This document shows, piece after piece, positions 1 to 7,629 of a stretch of 64,000 nt of DNA. Source of the stretch: CAZXFH01 sp964640055 (lineage in GTDB: Bacteria; Fidelibacterota; UBA2242; JAFGTP01). The stretch's first letter is position 1. Each line of letters opens with the position of its first letter. The notes under the pieces are model-generated. The model was not told the origin of the DNA, ran no database searches, and worked only from the letters and a program-made list of their open reading frames with translations. A program made the translations under genes and the position numbers. The stretch spans positions 52,632 to 116,631 of the forward strand of contig CAZXFH010000003.1 in assembly GCA_964640055.1 (NCBI GenBank), given 5' to 3'.

Positions 1-257
1 ATAAACTGATGTTCAGAGAGTATCTGAAGCTGGATGACGGGGACTATCGGTTGTTAATGGAGATGAAAAATCTGAAAGAAAAATATACGGTTGTGATGGA
101 GAGCTACTCTGCCGGTGTTACCGGTGATACGGTCGGTGACCCGCTAAAAGACACCAGCGGCCCGTCCCTGAATATTTCCATCAAGCTGGCGACTATGGTC
201 AGCATCATTACTATCGGACTGGTCATGCGCTTTAATTTGTATGATCTCTTCTTTTAG
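1..257 (+). CDS. hppA: Membrane-bound proton/sodium-pumping pyrophosphatase, 3' end (partial)
   Basis: The reading frame is open to the left edge, so this is the C-terminal end of a longer gene. The motif GDTVGDPLKDTSGPSLN is the conserved C-terminal signature of membrane pyrophosphatases (usual form GDTVGDPFKDTSGPSLN), which couple PPi hydrolysis to H+ or Na+ export. It is followed by a hydrophobic helix (about 20 residues) and a short tail ending in LFF, as expected for the last transmembrane segment. The stretch just before the motif is less like typical family members, which carry a KGS.AHKA-type loop there. The residue that decides K+ dependence lies upstream of the window. Family assignment is confident; ion specificity cannot be judged. 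Confidence 0.88.
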   Translation, partial: KLMFREYLKLDDGDYRLLMEMKNLKEKYTVVMESYSAGVTGDTVGDPLKDTSGPSLNISIKLATMVSIITIGLVMRFNLYDLFF

Positions 258-342
258 GGACAATTCGCTGAGAGAGTCTGCGGCTAGGTAAACATTTGTA
301 TTAGTTGTCTAATATCAGGATGGTGAAAAAAGGTGTTTCCCT

Positions 343-1272
343 CTATTCCAGCAGCATAATATTTTGCTTAAAATCAAAGACGCACAGGACTTCCTGTATA
401 ATATTCAACCCAACTGTAAAGTGAATCAATTGCGGCCACTCCGGTTCCAGTAAAATCTGATTCGGGATGACGGCGCAGGTAACTTGCCTGAACTTATGTT
501 TGCCAAGTTGCAGGGAGTCGAGTTTAACGAAATCGCGCCGAATTTTGAGATCCAGTTGCCGGACCAGTTCCGGACTGATTTGGCAATAACGGTTGGCCGT
601 GGAAAGGGTCATGCTCAGGGTGGTATCATTCAGGGTGCCTTTGAATTTAATTAAACCCAGCGGGCGCTCATGGGCGTCCTGGTAGTTAATCGTGATCTGT
701 GAAACAGTATCAGACATTCCCGCTGACAAGTTGAGCGGTTTGGCGTTAACCGCTATTAAACGCTGGTCGAGGTCCAGGGCAAGCGTTTTGTCCATGAAGA
801 AACTGCGCCCGATCAGGCCATTGGAGGGAATGGAACGCGAGGCCCGTTTAAGTACCTTGCCAAACACCAGGTCAAAATCTTGATGCAGAAAGGAGACCTC
901 ATGAATGTAGCCTTCTTCCAGGAGCATCTCCTGGTCTCCCTCTATATGGGTTACGATCCGCTGGGGCTCGAATTTTTTGAGTGTGAAGGCGGATTCCTGT
1001 AGGATGAGATCATATTGTGACAGATCGATCAGACAATGACGTTGGTCGGATTCCACTGTTACCGGGATTTCAGGTCCGGGAACTTTACCGCTTACCCTGA
1101 CGGTGAAGACCTCTTCAGAAGTGTATCCATATCTTTCTATCCAGGGATGTTGACTGTAATCCGGAAGCGTTTTCTCTTTGTGACACGCTATATTCACGAG
1201 CAGGCAGAAAATCACGACAGACAGTGACCTGATTCGGAGGGTAACTTTATTTACGCGAGCTGTTGTTTTCAT
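343..1272 (-). CDS. Putative lipoprotein with two degenerate retropepsin-like domains
   Basis: 309 aa. It begins with a basic N-terminus and hydrophobic stretch ending at Cys30 (LLVNIAC), which may be lipidated although the lipobox is not canonical. The rest looks like two copies of an aspartyl-protease (retropepsin) fold. Copy 1 has a beta-strand then IDLS at 82-85 and a GLIGRSFF...ALDLDQRLI ending at about 152-173. Copy 2 has MTLSTA at 221-226, ISPELVRQLDL at 232-242, and GLNIIQEVLCVFDF at 288-301. Those positions correspond to the catalytic D-T/S-G and the closing G-h-D-F-L...LDF strand of active enzymes, but the catalytic Asp is missing from both copies. I infer a non-catalytic binding or structural role at the cell envelope. 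Its start lies 26 nt inside the upstream TrmO-like gene, suggesting translational coupling. The lipoprotein call and fold are inference from pattern. Confidence 0.6.
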   Translation of the reverse strand: MKTTARVNKVTLRIRSLSVVIFCLLVNIACHKEKTLPDYSQHPWIERYGYTSEEVFTVRVSGKVPGPEIPVTVESDQRHCLIDLSQYDLILQESAFTLKKFEPQRIVTHIEGDQEMLLEEGYIHEVSFLHQDFDLVFGKVLKRASRSIPSNGLIGRSFFMDKTLALDLDQRLIAVNAKPLNLSAGMSDTVSQITINYQDAHERPLGLIKFKGTLNDTTLSMTLSTANRYCQISPELVRQLDLKIRRDFVKLDSLQLGKHKFRQVTCAVIPNQILLEPEWPQLIHFTVGLNIIQEVLCVFDFKQNIMLLE

Positions 1273-1702
1273 TTCGCCAGCCTGTTTTTATGGTTGTCGG
1301 GTTTATTTGATAGGGAAAAAAAGGTTTGATATCCAGCAAGGGGGTGCCCTCAATGGCATCGAGGCCCTTAATGTGGATTATATTGGCCTCTATTTTATCC
1401 AATTTCACCACGGAAACCGCCAGGGCATTGGGGCGCCGGGGTGAGCGTGTGGCAAAAACACCGTGAATTTGCCGGTCATGGGGCGGCCGGGCTGTCAGAG
1501 AGTAGCCTTTTGAGCGGTGTAAATGGTAGATCAGCAAGAGATGAGAGAAACCCTCCAGGTCTTTTAATCCTGTTTGGTATCGGGGAAGAATTTCGAGTCG
1601 GGACGGAACATCCCCGTTGTGATCCGATTGGCGGGGCGCGTCCCGGGTTGATTTATAGGGTGAATGGATGACCCCGATGGGAGCTAAGGTGATTGTTTGC
1701 AT
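1247..1702 (-). CDS. trmO: TrmO-like tRNA methyltransferase (TsaA/UPF0066 family)
   Basis: About 151 aa from the ATG at 1702, chosen over a GTG at 1735 because the protein then begins directly with the conserved strand (MQTITLAPIGVIHSPY) and AAAGAAG lies upstream. The family methylates N6-threonylcarbamoyladenosine at tRNA position 37 using SAM. Diagnostic features present are the N-terminal GVIHSPY strand, the LKDLEGFSHLLLIYHLH segment, and the core GVFATRSPRRPNALAVSVV, whose F-A-T-R-S-P-x-R-P-N is the family fingerprint. The later LDAIEGTPLLDIKP is also typical. The E. coli enzyme has an extra C-terminal domain; this is the short single-domain form. It overlaps the downstream lipoprotein gene. 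Confidence 0.85.
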   Translation of the reverse strand: MQTITLAPIGVIHSPYKSTRDAPRQSDHNGDVPSRLEILPRYQTGLKDLEGFSHLLLIYHLHRSKGYSLTARPPHDRQIHGVFATRSPRRPNALAVSVVKLDKIEANIIHIKGLDAIEGTPLLDIKPFFPYQINPTTIKTGWRNENNSSRK

Positions 1703-1773
1703 AGAGACTTCTTTTAATCTGTTTGGATTGCTCACGGATGTGATGGCGACATTTTTAAAAGGATTAATCCTGC

Positions 1774-2232
1774 TTAGCGGGCGAATTTACCCATCAGCTC
1801 AGCCGTTTCGATAATATGGTCTTCAATCTTTTTTAGGAGTTGATTTTTGCTTAGTCCGGGTTTGAAATCGAGGGTTTCATCAAGGGCATAGAGTTTAAAG
1901 AAGTAACGATGAGCAGAACCACCAGGCGGGCAGGGGCCGCCATAGCCAATATTGCCCCAGCTGTTCTTGCCTTGGCTAAATCCTTGGGGTGTAATCTCCT
2001 CTTTGGCAACATTTTTCGGTAAAGATTCCTGTTCAGCGGGGATGTTATAGATCACCCAGTGATCCCAGGTCCCCATGGGTGCGTCCGGATCATCACAGAC
2101 CAGGGCCAGGGCGCAGGTTTTGGCCGGGACGTCTGTCCACGTTAAAGGCGGGGAAATATCCTGCCCTTGGCAGCTATAGGCCTTAGGAATAAATTCTCCT
2201 TTGGAAAAAGCCGGGCTATTTAATTTCATCAT
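1774..2232 (-). CDS. YbhB/YbcL family PEBP (Raf kinase inhibitor-like) protein
   Basis: 152 aa, the normal length for bacterial phosphatidylethanolamine-binding protein homologues. It carries the ligand-pocket motifs of the family: the DISPPLTW segment near the N-terminus, CDDPDAPMGTWDHWVIYNIP at about 47-66, and GYGGPCPPGGSAHRYFF at about 97-113. No signal peptide is evident, so it is probably cytoplasmic. The biochemical role of bacterial YbhB-type proteins is poorly defined. A short hairpin (2246-2266) lies in the leader just upstream of the start. It sits alone between the TrmO-like gene and the divergent PLP enzyme. Confidence 0.88.
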   Translation of the reverse strand: MMKLNSPAFSKGEFIPKAYSCQGQDISPPLTWTDVPAKTCALALVCDDPDAPMGTWDHWVIYNIPAEQESLPKNVAKEEITPQGFSQGKNSWGNIGYGGPCPPGGSAHRYFFKLYALDETLDFKPGLSKNQLLKKIEDHIIETAELMGKFAR

Positions 2233-2245
2233 CCACCTCCGGTTG

Positions 2246-2266
2246 ATCCCTTGTTAGGTAAGGGAT
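2246..2266. repeat. Short inverted repeat in PEBP gene leader
   Basis: ATCCCTT (2246-2252) pairs perfectly with AAGGGAT (2260-2266) around a 7-nt loop. It is about 14 nt upstream of the reverse-strand PEBP gene start. It could be an operator or an mRNA leader hairpin; nothing else in the 217-bp divergent gap (2233-2449) is clearly interpretable. Confidence 0.3.
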
Positions 2267-2449
2267 AATAACACCTATAACTTAATTCAGAATGATTAAA
2301 AAAGCAGAATTAATTTTTGCTGTTAGCCGATAGCCGGTGGATATAATTGAAAGCGCCTTTCCCGGTTTAACCGTTAAATATACTCCTTTGCAAATCAGGG
2401 TCAGAGCGTATAAATTTAGCAGCGTATATTAAGCTAATGTGGGGTTTAA

Positions 2450-3634
2450 ATGGATATTTTTAAAAAGTGCTATGAATATGAAGAAGCGGCCATTGCCCGC
2501 CGGGAAGGCTATTATCCCTATTTTATTCCTTTTTCCGGAGGGGATGACAATGTCATGGTCTACAAAGGCAGCGCTAAGATTATGATCGGCTCCAACAATT
2601 ATCTGGGACTGACCCATCATCCCAAAGTTCTGGAAGCGGCGGAAAAAGCGTTAAAAGAGTATGGTACCGGCCGCACCGGCAGTCGTTTTCTAAACGGAAC
2701 CCTTGATATTCATGAAAAGTTTGAACAGGAATTAGCCGACTTTGTGGGAAAGGAAGACGCATTGGTCTTCTCCACCGGTTATTTAGTCAACTCCGGGGTG
2801 ATTTCCACTTTGTTAGGTAAAAACAATTGTGTGATTATCGATCGGCTGGATCATGCCAGCATTATTGATGGCTGTTTGCTATCCCAATCCCGCATTACCC
2901 GCTATAAGCATAATGATGTACAGGATCTGGTGAAGCAGTTACAGGAAATTCCGGATGACAAAGGGAGCTTAATTGTGGTGGATGGGGTGTTTTCCATGGA
3001 AGGTGATATTGCCAACTTACCGGAAATCTGTCAGGTCGTTAAGGACACCGATACCCGCCTGATGGTGGATGATGCCCATTCTATCGGGGTTTTAGGTCCG
3101 GATGGCAACGGGACCGCGGCCCATTTTGGCCTTACCGATGACGTGGATCTGATCATGGGGACTTTTTCCAAATCCCTGGGGGCCGTGGGGGGCTTCATTG
3201 CCGGCGAAGCCGATGTGATCGACTATCTGAAACATCATACCCGCAGTTTTATTTTTACCGCCAGTTTGCCGCCCAGTGTCGTGGCTTCCACGCGGGCTGC
3301 GCTCAAGATCATCAGAGCAGAGCCGGAAAGACGGGAGCGGCTCTGGGAAATCGGTGAATATATGCGCAAGGAATTTCAGCGCCTGGGTTTTGATACTTCA
3401 TCCAGTGAAACACCGGTGATTCCGATTGTGGTGGGGGATAACATGAAAACCTTTCTGTTCTGGAAGCGTTTATTTGAGGAGGATATCTATACCAACGCCG
3501 TGGTTAGTCCAGCGGTGCCTAGCAATTCATCGCGACTCCGCACCAGTTATATTGCCACCCATACTCAGGAGCAGCTGGATTATGTGCTGGAAAAATTTGA
3601 GGAAATCGGTAAAGAACTCGATATAATATCGTGA
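2450..3634 (+). CDS. Alpha-oxoamine synthase, serine palmitoyltransferase-like
   Basis: 394 aa fold-type-I PLP enzyme of the alpha-oxoamine synthase family (SPT, Kbl, BioF), which condense an acyl-CoA with an amino acid. Motifs visible: GSNNYLGLTHHPKV at 47-60, GTGRTGSRFLNGTLDIH at 73-89, DDAHSIGVLG at about 209-218, and the PLP-lysine motif TFSKSLGAVGGF at about 239-250. The N-terminal GYYPYF and C-terminal VVSPAVPSNSSRLRTSYIATHT closely resemble Bacteroidetes serine palmitoyltransferases rather than BioF, and no bio or tdh genes are nearby. If correct it makes 3-ketodihydrosphingosine for sphingolipids. Glycine C-acetyltransferase (Kbl) is the main alternative. The gene is the first of a forward run. 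Confidence 0.8.
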   Translation: MDIFKKCYEYEEAAIARREGYYPYFIPFSGGDDNVMVYKGSAKIMIGSNNYLGLTHHPKVLEAAEKALKEYGTGRTGSRFLNGTLDIHEKFEQELADFVGKEDALVFSTGYLVNSGVISTLLGKNNCVIIDRLDHASIIDGCLLSQSRITRYKHNDVQDLVKQLQEIPDDKGSLIVVDGVFSMEGDIANLPEICQVVKDTDTRLMVDDAHSIGVLGPDGNGTAAHFGLTDDVDLIMGTFSKSLGAVGGFIAGEADVIDYLKHHTRSFIFTASLPPSVVASTRAALKIIRAEPERRERLWEIGEYMRKEFQRLGFDTSSSETPVIPIVVGDNMKTFLFWKRLFEEDIYTNAVVSPAVPSNSSRLRTSYIATHTQEQLDYVLEKFEEIGKELDIIS

Positions 3635-3673
3635 TGTGCAAAGCTGAATTTTTGAGGCATTGACACTTTTATT

Positions 3674-5383
3674 GTGATAAACACATCTCATATACCCATC
3701 CGTAAAAAACAGACAAAGCGGATACGATTGTATATCACTTTTCTTACTGTGGTCCTGTGGCACTGTGCAGCGCAAGGGCCGCCGCCGGGAGGTCCCGTAG
3801 ATAAAACCGGGCCTACGCTGCTGTCCGCAACGCCACCGAGTGGTGCCCGGCAAGTGGATGTCCACTCCCGGGTGGTGCTTACTTTTTCCGAACCCATTGA
3901 CCCGCGTTCTGCCAATAATGCTCTGACCGTTAAACCCCGACCAGAGCCTTTCCCGGAAGTGGAGGTGCGAGGTGAAAAGTTGCGCGTCAAATTTTTAGCC
4001 CCCTTACAAAAAGATAAGACCTATATTATCAGTTTTGGCCGCAACCTGACCGATTATCGTAACAATCCGACTCCCGGGGAAATCCGGCTGGCCTTTGCTA
4101 CCGGCGACTCCCTGGATTGCGGTTTGATCAGGGGACGAGTATACCAGATACCCCGGAAACATTTTGCCCAGGTACGGGTGTTTCGCGAGACTGACGGGTT
4201 TCCGGATACATTGCTGAATGCCTCTCCCGATTATGTCGCCACGGCGGATAACCAGGGAGATTATCAGGTCAGCAATCTGGCGACCGGTAAATACCGTCTC
4301 ATCGCCATTGCTTCCCAAAATCCCAACCCACCCCGGATTACCGATCAGGACTATCTTGGTCTGCCCCAGCGGGAAGCGATTGCCCTGGACCATCGCCGGG
4401 ACACGGTTACACAGGTCAATTTTCGGGTTGGCCAGCTGCCGACAGAGCCCTTTCGACTGGTAAAAGCCAGCCCGGAGCCCGGCCGACTGACCATTCATTG
4501 CTCGCAAGTTGTACAAGAGGCCTCCCTGGCACACACCCATTGGGATATCTATCCCGAAGAAGTGCAAATTCGACATCAGTGGTGGCGGAAGGAGGATCCA
4601 CAGAAGGTGTTTTTACAGCTTCGGAATGCGCGACCGGAACAGGAATACCGACTGGTGCCGCGGGGCTTAAAAAGTCAATACGGCGAAGAGTTGGACAGCA
4701 CAAGTAGGGTCTTTTTCATCTGGCAAGCGAAAGCAGATACCCTGCCGCCCCGTTTTTTAGGCTCACGCCCGCAGCAAAAGGGTCAGGATGTGGCCCTGGA
4801 TGCGTCGGTCTGGCTGGATTTCAGTGAACCCATCATTATAAGTGATCCGGAACAGGATATCCAATTGTATCAACTACCGGACAGTCTTATGGTGCCGGTA
4901 CAGCAGACCTGGTATGATGACAACACCTACCTAATCACGCCCCAAAAGCCCTTGCTGTCGGCTACGCGGTATCGGCTGGCACTGAACAGCTGGCATTGGC
5001 AGGACGTTTATGAGAATAGTTTTGTTGATTCGGCACTAAGCATTTCTTTTCGCACGGTAGATGTGGAAACCTTTGGTGCCATTAGCGGTCAGGTTACGGG
5101 CATTGCCGACTCTCTTTTAGCGCGCACCTTTATCATGGCTCAACACAGCACAAAAACGGGCTTTATCCGCCAGGTTCCGGCGGACAGTAGCGGTCGTTTT
5201 TTGATTGACCATCTCTTTCCGGGCGCCTATCGCTTGAGTGTTTGGCTTGACCGTAATCAAAATAGGAATTATGACCCGGGCAGTATCCGGCCTTACCGCC
5301 CGGCCGAATTATATAGACATTATCCTGGCCCGGTCAGTGTGCGGTCCCGCTGGGAAACAGCCAATGTGGAGTTACCCTTTTGA
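3674..5383 (+). CDS. Ig-like (Big_5) domain envelope lipoprotein
   Basis: 569 aa, GTG start. A basic N-terminus and hydrophobic segment lead to VVLWHC (Cys31), followed by a Pro/Gly-rich linker AAQGPPPGGPVDKTGP that is characteristic of FCB lipoproteins with SbsA-type Ig (Big_5) domains. An Ig-like domain with VVLTFSEPID and ISFGRNLTDYRNN covers about 45-145. A second Ig-like module around 345-445 repeats the pattern (VWLDFSEPI). The middle (150-260) and the end (about 460-540) look like carboxypeptidase-regulatory-like beta-sandwiches, the last containing FPGAYRLSVWLDRNQN. It is likely a periplasmic or surface scaffold. The stop codon overlaps the TTG start of dapF, so both are co-translated. 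Confidence 0.75.
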   Translation: MINTSHIPIRKKQTKRIRLYITFLTVVLWHCAAQGPPPGGPVDKTGPTLLSATPPSGARQVDVHSRVVLTFSEPIDPRSANNALTVKPRPEPFPEVEVRGEKLRVKFLAPLQKDKTYIISFGRNLTDYRNNPTPGEIRLAFATGDSLDCGLIRGRVYQIPRKHFAQVRVFRETDGFPDTLLNASPDYVATADNQGDYQVSNLATGKYRLIAIASQNPNPPRITDQDYLGLPQREAIALDHRRDTVTQVNFRVGQLPTEPFRLVKASPEPGRLTIHCSQVVQEASLAHTHWDIYPEEVQIRHQWWRKEDPQKVFLQLRNARPEQEYRLVPRGLKSQYGEELDSTSRVFFIWQAKADTLPPRFLGSRPQQKGQDVALDASVWLDFSEPIIISDPEQDIQLYQLPDSLMVPVQQTWYDDNTYLITPQKPLLSATRYRLALNSWHWQDVYENSFVDSALSISFRTVDVETFGAISGQVTGIADSLLARTFIMAQHSTKTGFIRQVPADSSGRFLIDHLFPGAYRLSVWLDRNQNRNYDPGSIRPYRPAELYRHYPGPVSVRSRWETANVELPF

Positions 5384-6165
5384 AAAATCTTGAGTTCACT
5401 AAAATTGAAGCCGCAGGGAATGATTTTATCCTGGTTGATAATTGTCAGGAAATCATTGCCCCCCAATACTATGCCGCTCTGGCCCGGGAGCTGTGTCCGC
5501 GCCGCAAAGGGATCGGAGCCGACGGTTTGATATTCATTCAAGCCCACCGGCGTTATGATTTTGAAATGTTATATTTCAATGCCGATGGCAGTGGTCCGGT
5601 CATGTGTGGGAATGGGGCGCGTGCCGCGGTTTTATTTGTTTATCTCAAAGGGATATGTTCGCACGGAACCCTGCAATTTCTGGCTCCTGATGGCCCCCAC
5701 CAGGCCCTGTATCAGCCAGACAAAATCGGACTCAACATCCACTTTGATAGCTGTATCAAGGAGCATCAGGCCGATGGGCCGCCCGTATATTTTTTAGATA
5801 CCGGCGCCCCTCATGTGGTGCTGTTTCAACCCCGGCCGGACCAGCTGGATATCCAGGCGAAGGCACCCCCCTTGAGAAAGAAATTCAACGCCAATGTAAA
5901 TTATCTGAGTCGGGATGAAAAGGGGCGCTGGCATATTCGTACCTATGAGAGAGGTGTGGAAGACGAGACCCTGGCTTGCGGTACCGGTGCTACTGCGGCA
6001 GCCATGGTTTTGCATCAGAAAAAGGGCATGCCCTTTCCGGTTATCCTCCATGCACCGGGCGGGCGACTCCAGGTGGATCAATGTCAAAAGCAGTATTGGT
6101 TGTGGGGACCAGCCAGAAAGGTGTTTGAAGGTCGTCGGTTATTGACTAAATTTTCCAAAAGATAA
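5380..6165 (+). CDS. dapF: Diaminopimelate epimerase
   Basis: 261 aa. Converts LL- to meso-diaminopimelate for lysine and peptidoglycan. Both catalytic cysteines are present, in MCGNGARAA (about residue 74) and ACGTGATAAAM (about residue 206). The substrate loops AAGNDFILVDN and YFNADGSGPVMCGNG are also intact. Translation starts at a TTG (5380) that overlaps the upstream stop as TTGA, with GGAG 8 nt upstream. The protein is slightly shorter than the usual 270-280 aa, with no missing core motif. It implies meso-DAP-type peptidoglycan, consistent with the LD-carboxypeptidase and L,D-transpeptidase-like genes elsewhere in the window. Confidence 0.95.
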   Translation: MKNLEFTKIEAAGNDFILVDNCQEIIAPQYYAALARELCPRRKGIGADGLIFIQAHRRYDFEMLYFNADGSGPVMCGNGARAAVLFVYLKGICSHGTLQFLAPDGPHQALYQPDKIGLNIHFDSCIKEHQADGPPVYFLDTGAPHVVLFQPRPDQLDIQAKAPPLRKKFNANVNYLSRDEKGRWHIRTYERGVEDETLACGTGATAAAMVLHQKKGMPFPVILHAPGGRLQVDQCQKQYWLWGPARKVFEGRRLLTKFSKR

Positions 6166-6239
6166 GCACCGCTCTGAACTGAATATTGAATCAGCAGAAT
6201 AGAGACATTTGAACAATTGCAAATCAACGAGGTAAGAGT

Positions 6240-7307
6240 ATGTATGCGGTAATAATGGCGGGTGGCTCCGGGAAACGCTTTTGGCCCCGCAGTCGCAAGG
6301 ACCGCCCCAAACAGTTATTGGATATTGTGACCGATAAATCCATGTTGAAAATTACTTATGAACGCTTAAAGCAAATCACCAGCCCGAACAAGATATTTAT
6401 TGTCGCCGGCGAACATCTGCTGAAACCGATTTTAAATGAGCTACCCGGGTTTCGAAAAAAAAATTATATTGTGGAGCCCTACGGTAAAAACACGGCCCCC
6501 TGTATCGGCTTGGCCGCGACTGTGATTATGGATAAAGACCCGGATGCGGTCATGGGGATCTTTCCGGCCGACCATTTAATCCGGGAGGAGCATAAATTCC
6601 AGAAGGCCATTGAGGACGGCTTAAGGGTTGCCCGCGACCATGTCTCTCTGGTGACCTTTGGTATCCAACCCAACCGGCCGGCCACCGGCTACGGATACAT
6701 CCAATTTGACAAGAACAATGCAGTGATCAAGGAGCGGGTCTATAAAGTTAAAACCTTTGCCGAAAAACCCAATCTGGAAACAGCCAAACGTTTCCTGGAA
6801 ACCGGTGAATTTTTATGGAACAGCGGAATGTTTATCTGGAAAGGGATAACCATCATGAACGCCATTAAGCATTTTATTCCCGGATTACATGACAGCTTAC
6901 AACATATTAATGCCGCTCTGAATGCGCCCCAATATAAATCCGTGCTGAAAAAGGAATGGGCCACCATTCACAGCACCTCTGTTGATTATGGTATTATGGA
7001 GAAATCCAAGAACGTCTATGTAGTGAAAGGCAATTTTGAGTGGAGTGATGTGGGCTCCTGGGATGCAGTTTATGAACTAAAGGATAAAGATATTCAGGGC
7101 AATATCATTAACGGAAATGTACAGACCCTGGATACCGAGGGCTGCTTTATTCATTCCCGGAAATGTTTGATTACCACTATCGGGGTCAAAGACCTGATTG
7201 TTATTAAATCCGGTGGCGCTATCTTAATTGTGAACCGCAATGAGTCTGAGCGGGTCAAAGAGCTGGTTGACCAGCTCAAGCATAACGGATACACCGACTA
7301 TATTTAA
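6240..7307 (+). CDS. manC: Mannose-1-phosphate guanylyltransferase (GDP-mannose pyrophosphorylase)
   Basis: 355 aa. Makes GDP-mannose from mannose-1-P and GTP for surface glycans. The nucleotidyltransferase signature MAGGSGKRFWPRSR...PKQLL is at 6-27, with FAEKPN (about 176), WNSGMFIW (about 194-201), TSVDYGIMEKS (about 246-256) and WSDVGSWDAVYEL (about 268-280), all conserved in the family. It is the stand-alone guanylyltransferase length without the extra phosphomannose isomerase domain of bifunctional ManC/AlgA. It lies 74 nt after dapF and 11 nt before a small orphan gene. The Wzi-like and GT2 genes at 22-25 kb are plausible users of the product (inference). Confidence 0.93.
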   Translation: MYAVIMAGGSGKRFWPRSRKDRPKQLLDIVTDKSMLKITYERLKQITSPNKIFIVAGEHLLKPILNELPGFRKKNYIVEPYGKNTAPCIGLAATVIMDKDPDAVMGIFPADHLIREEHKFQKAIEDGLRVARDHVSLVTFGIQPNRPATGYGYIQFDKNNAVIKERVYKVKTFAEKPNLETAKRFLETGEFLWNSGMFIWKGITIMNAIKHFIPGLHDSLQHINAALNAPQYKSVLKKEWATIHSTSVDYGIMEKSKNVYVVKGNFEWSDVGSWDAVYELKDKDIQGNIINGNVQTLDTEGCFIHSRKCLITTIGVKDLIVIKSGGAILIVNRNESERVKELVDQLKHNGYTDYI

Positions 7308-7318
7308 AGACTGATGCC

Positions 7319-7588
7319 ATGGTACAGCCCAAAAAGAAAAAGGAACTGACTGCACAGCGCGAACAGTTGGAAGCAGTGCTGAGCAGCTTAGGCTACAGTG
7401 TGATGCGTGGTCGCGGAAATTTCAGGGAAGGCACCTGTCTGGTGGAAAGCGAGAAAAAACTGGTGATCAATCAATTTACGCCTTTGGACCTGCAGGTCAA
7501 CTTTCTAATCCAGGTGCTGCGCCAGCAGGACCTGTCGAATGTCTATTTGCGGCCCCGGATACGGGAATTGATCGAAAAAGGAGCTTAA
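7319..7588 (+). CDS. Small conserved-looking protein of unknown function
   Basis: 89 aa, beginning 11 nt after the GDP-mannose pyrophosphorylase stop, so probably co-transcribed. The sequence is basic at the N-terminus (VQPKKKKEL), then predicted helix, a short beta-hairpin-like stretch (GYSVMRGRGNFREGTCLVESEKKLVINQ), and a C-terminal helix (RPRIRELIEKG). No transmembrane segment, signal peptide or known motif is apparent. The ribosome binding site is weak. Coding is supported by natural codon usage and operon position; I do not recognise the family. Confidence 0.65.
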   Translation: MVQPKKKKELTAQREQLEAVLSSLGYSVMRGRGNFREGTCLVESEKKLVINQFTPLDLQVNFLIQVLRQQDLSNVYLRPRIRELIEKGA

Positions 7589-7629
7589 TCCCTTAATGCT
7601 AGACGATAAATTTCAAATATAATATGAGG

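Noticed and set aside
4004..4576. Reverse open frame of 190 codons opposite the Ig-like lipoprotein
   Set aside because: Shadow of a gene with clear lipoprotein linker and Ig motifs.
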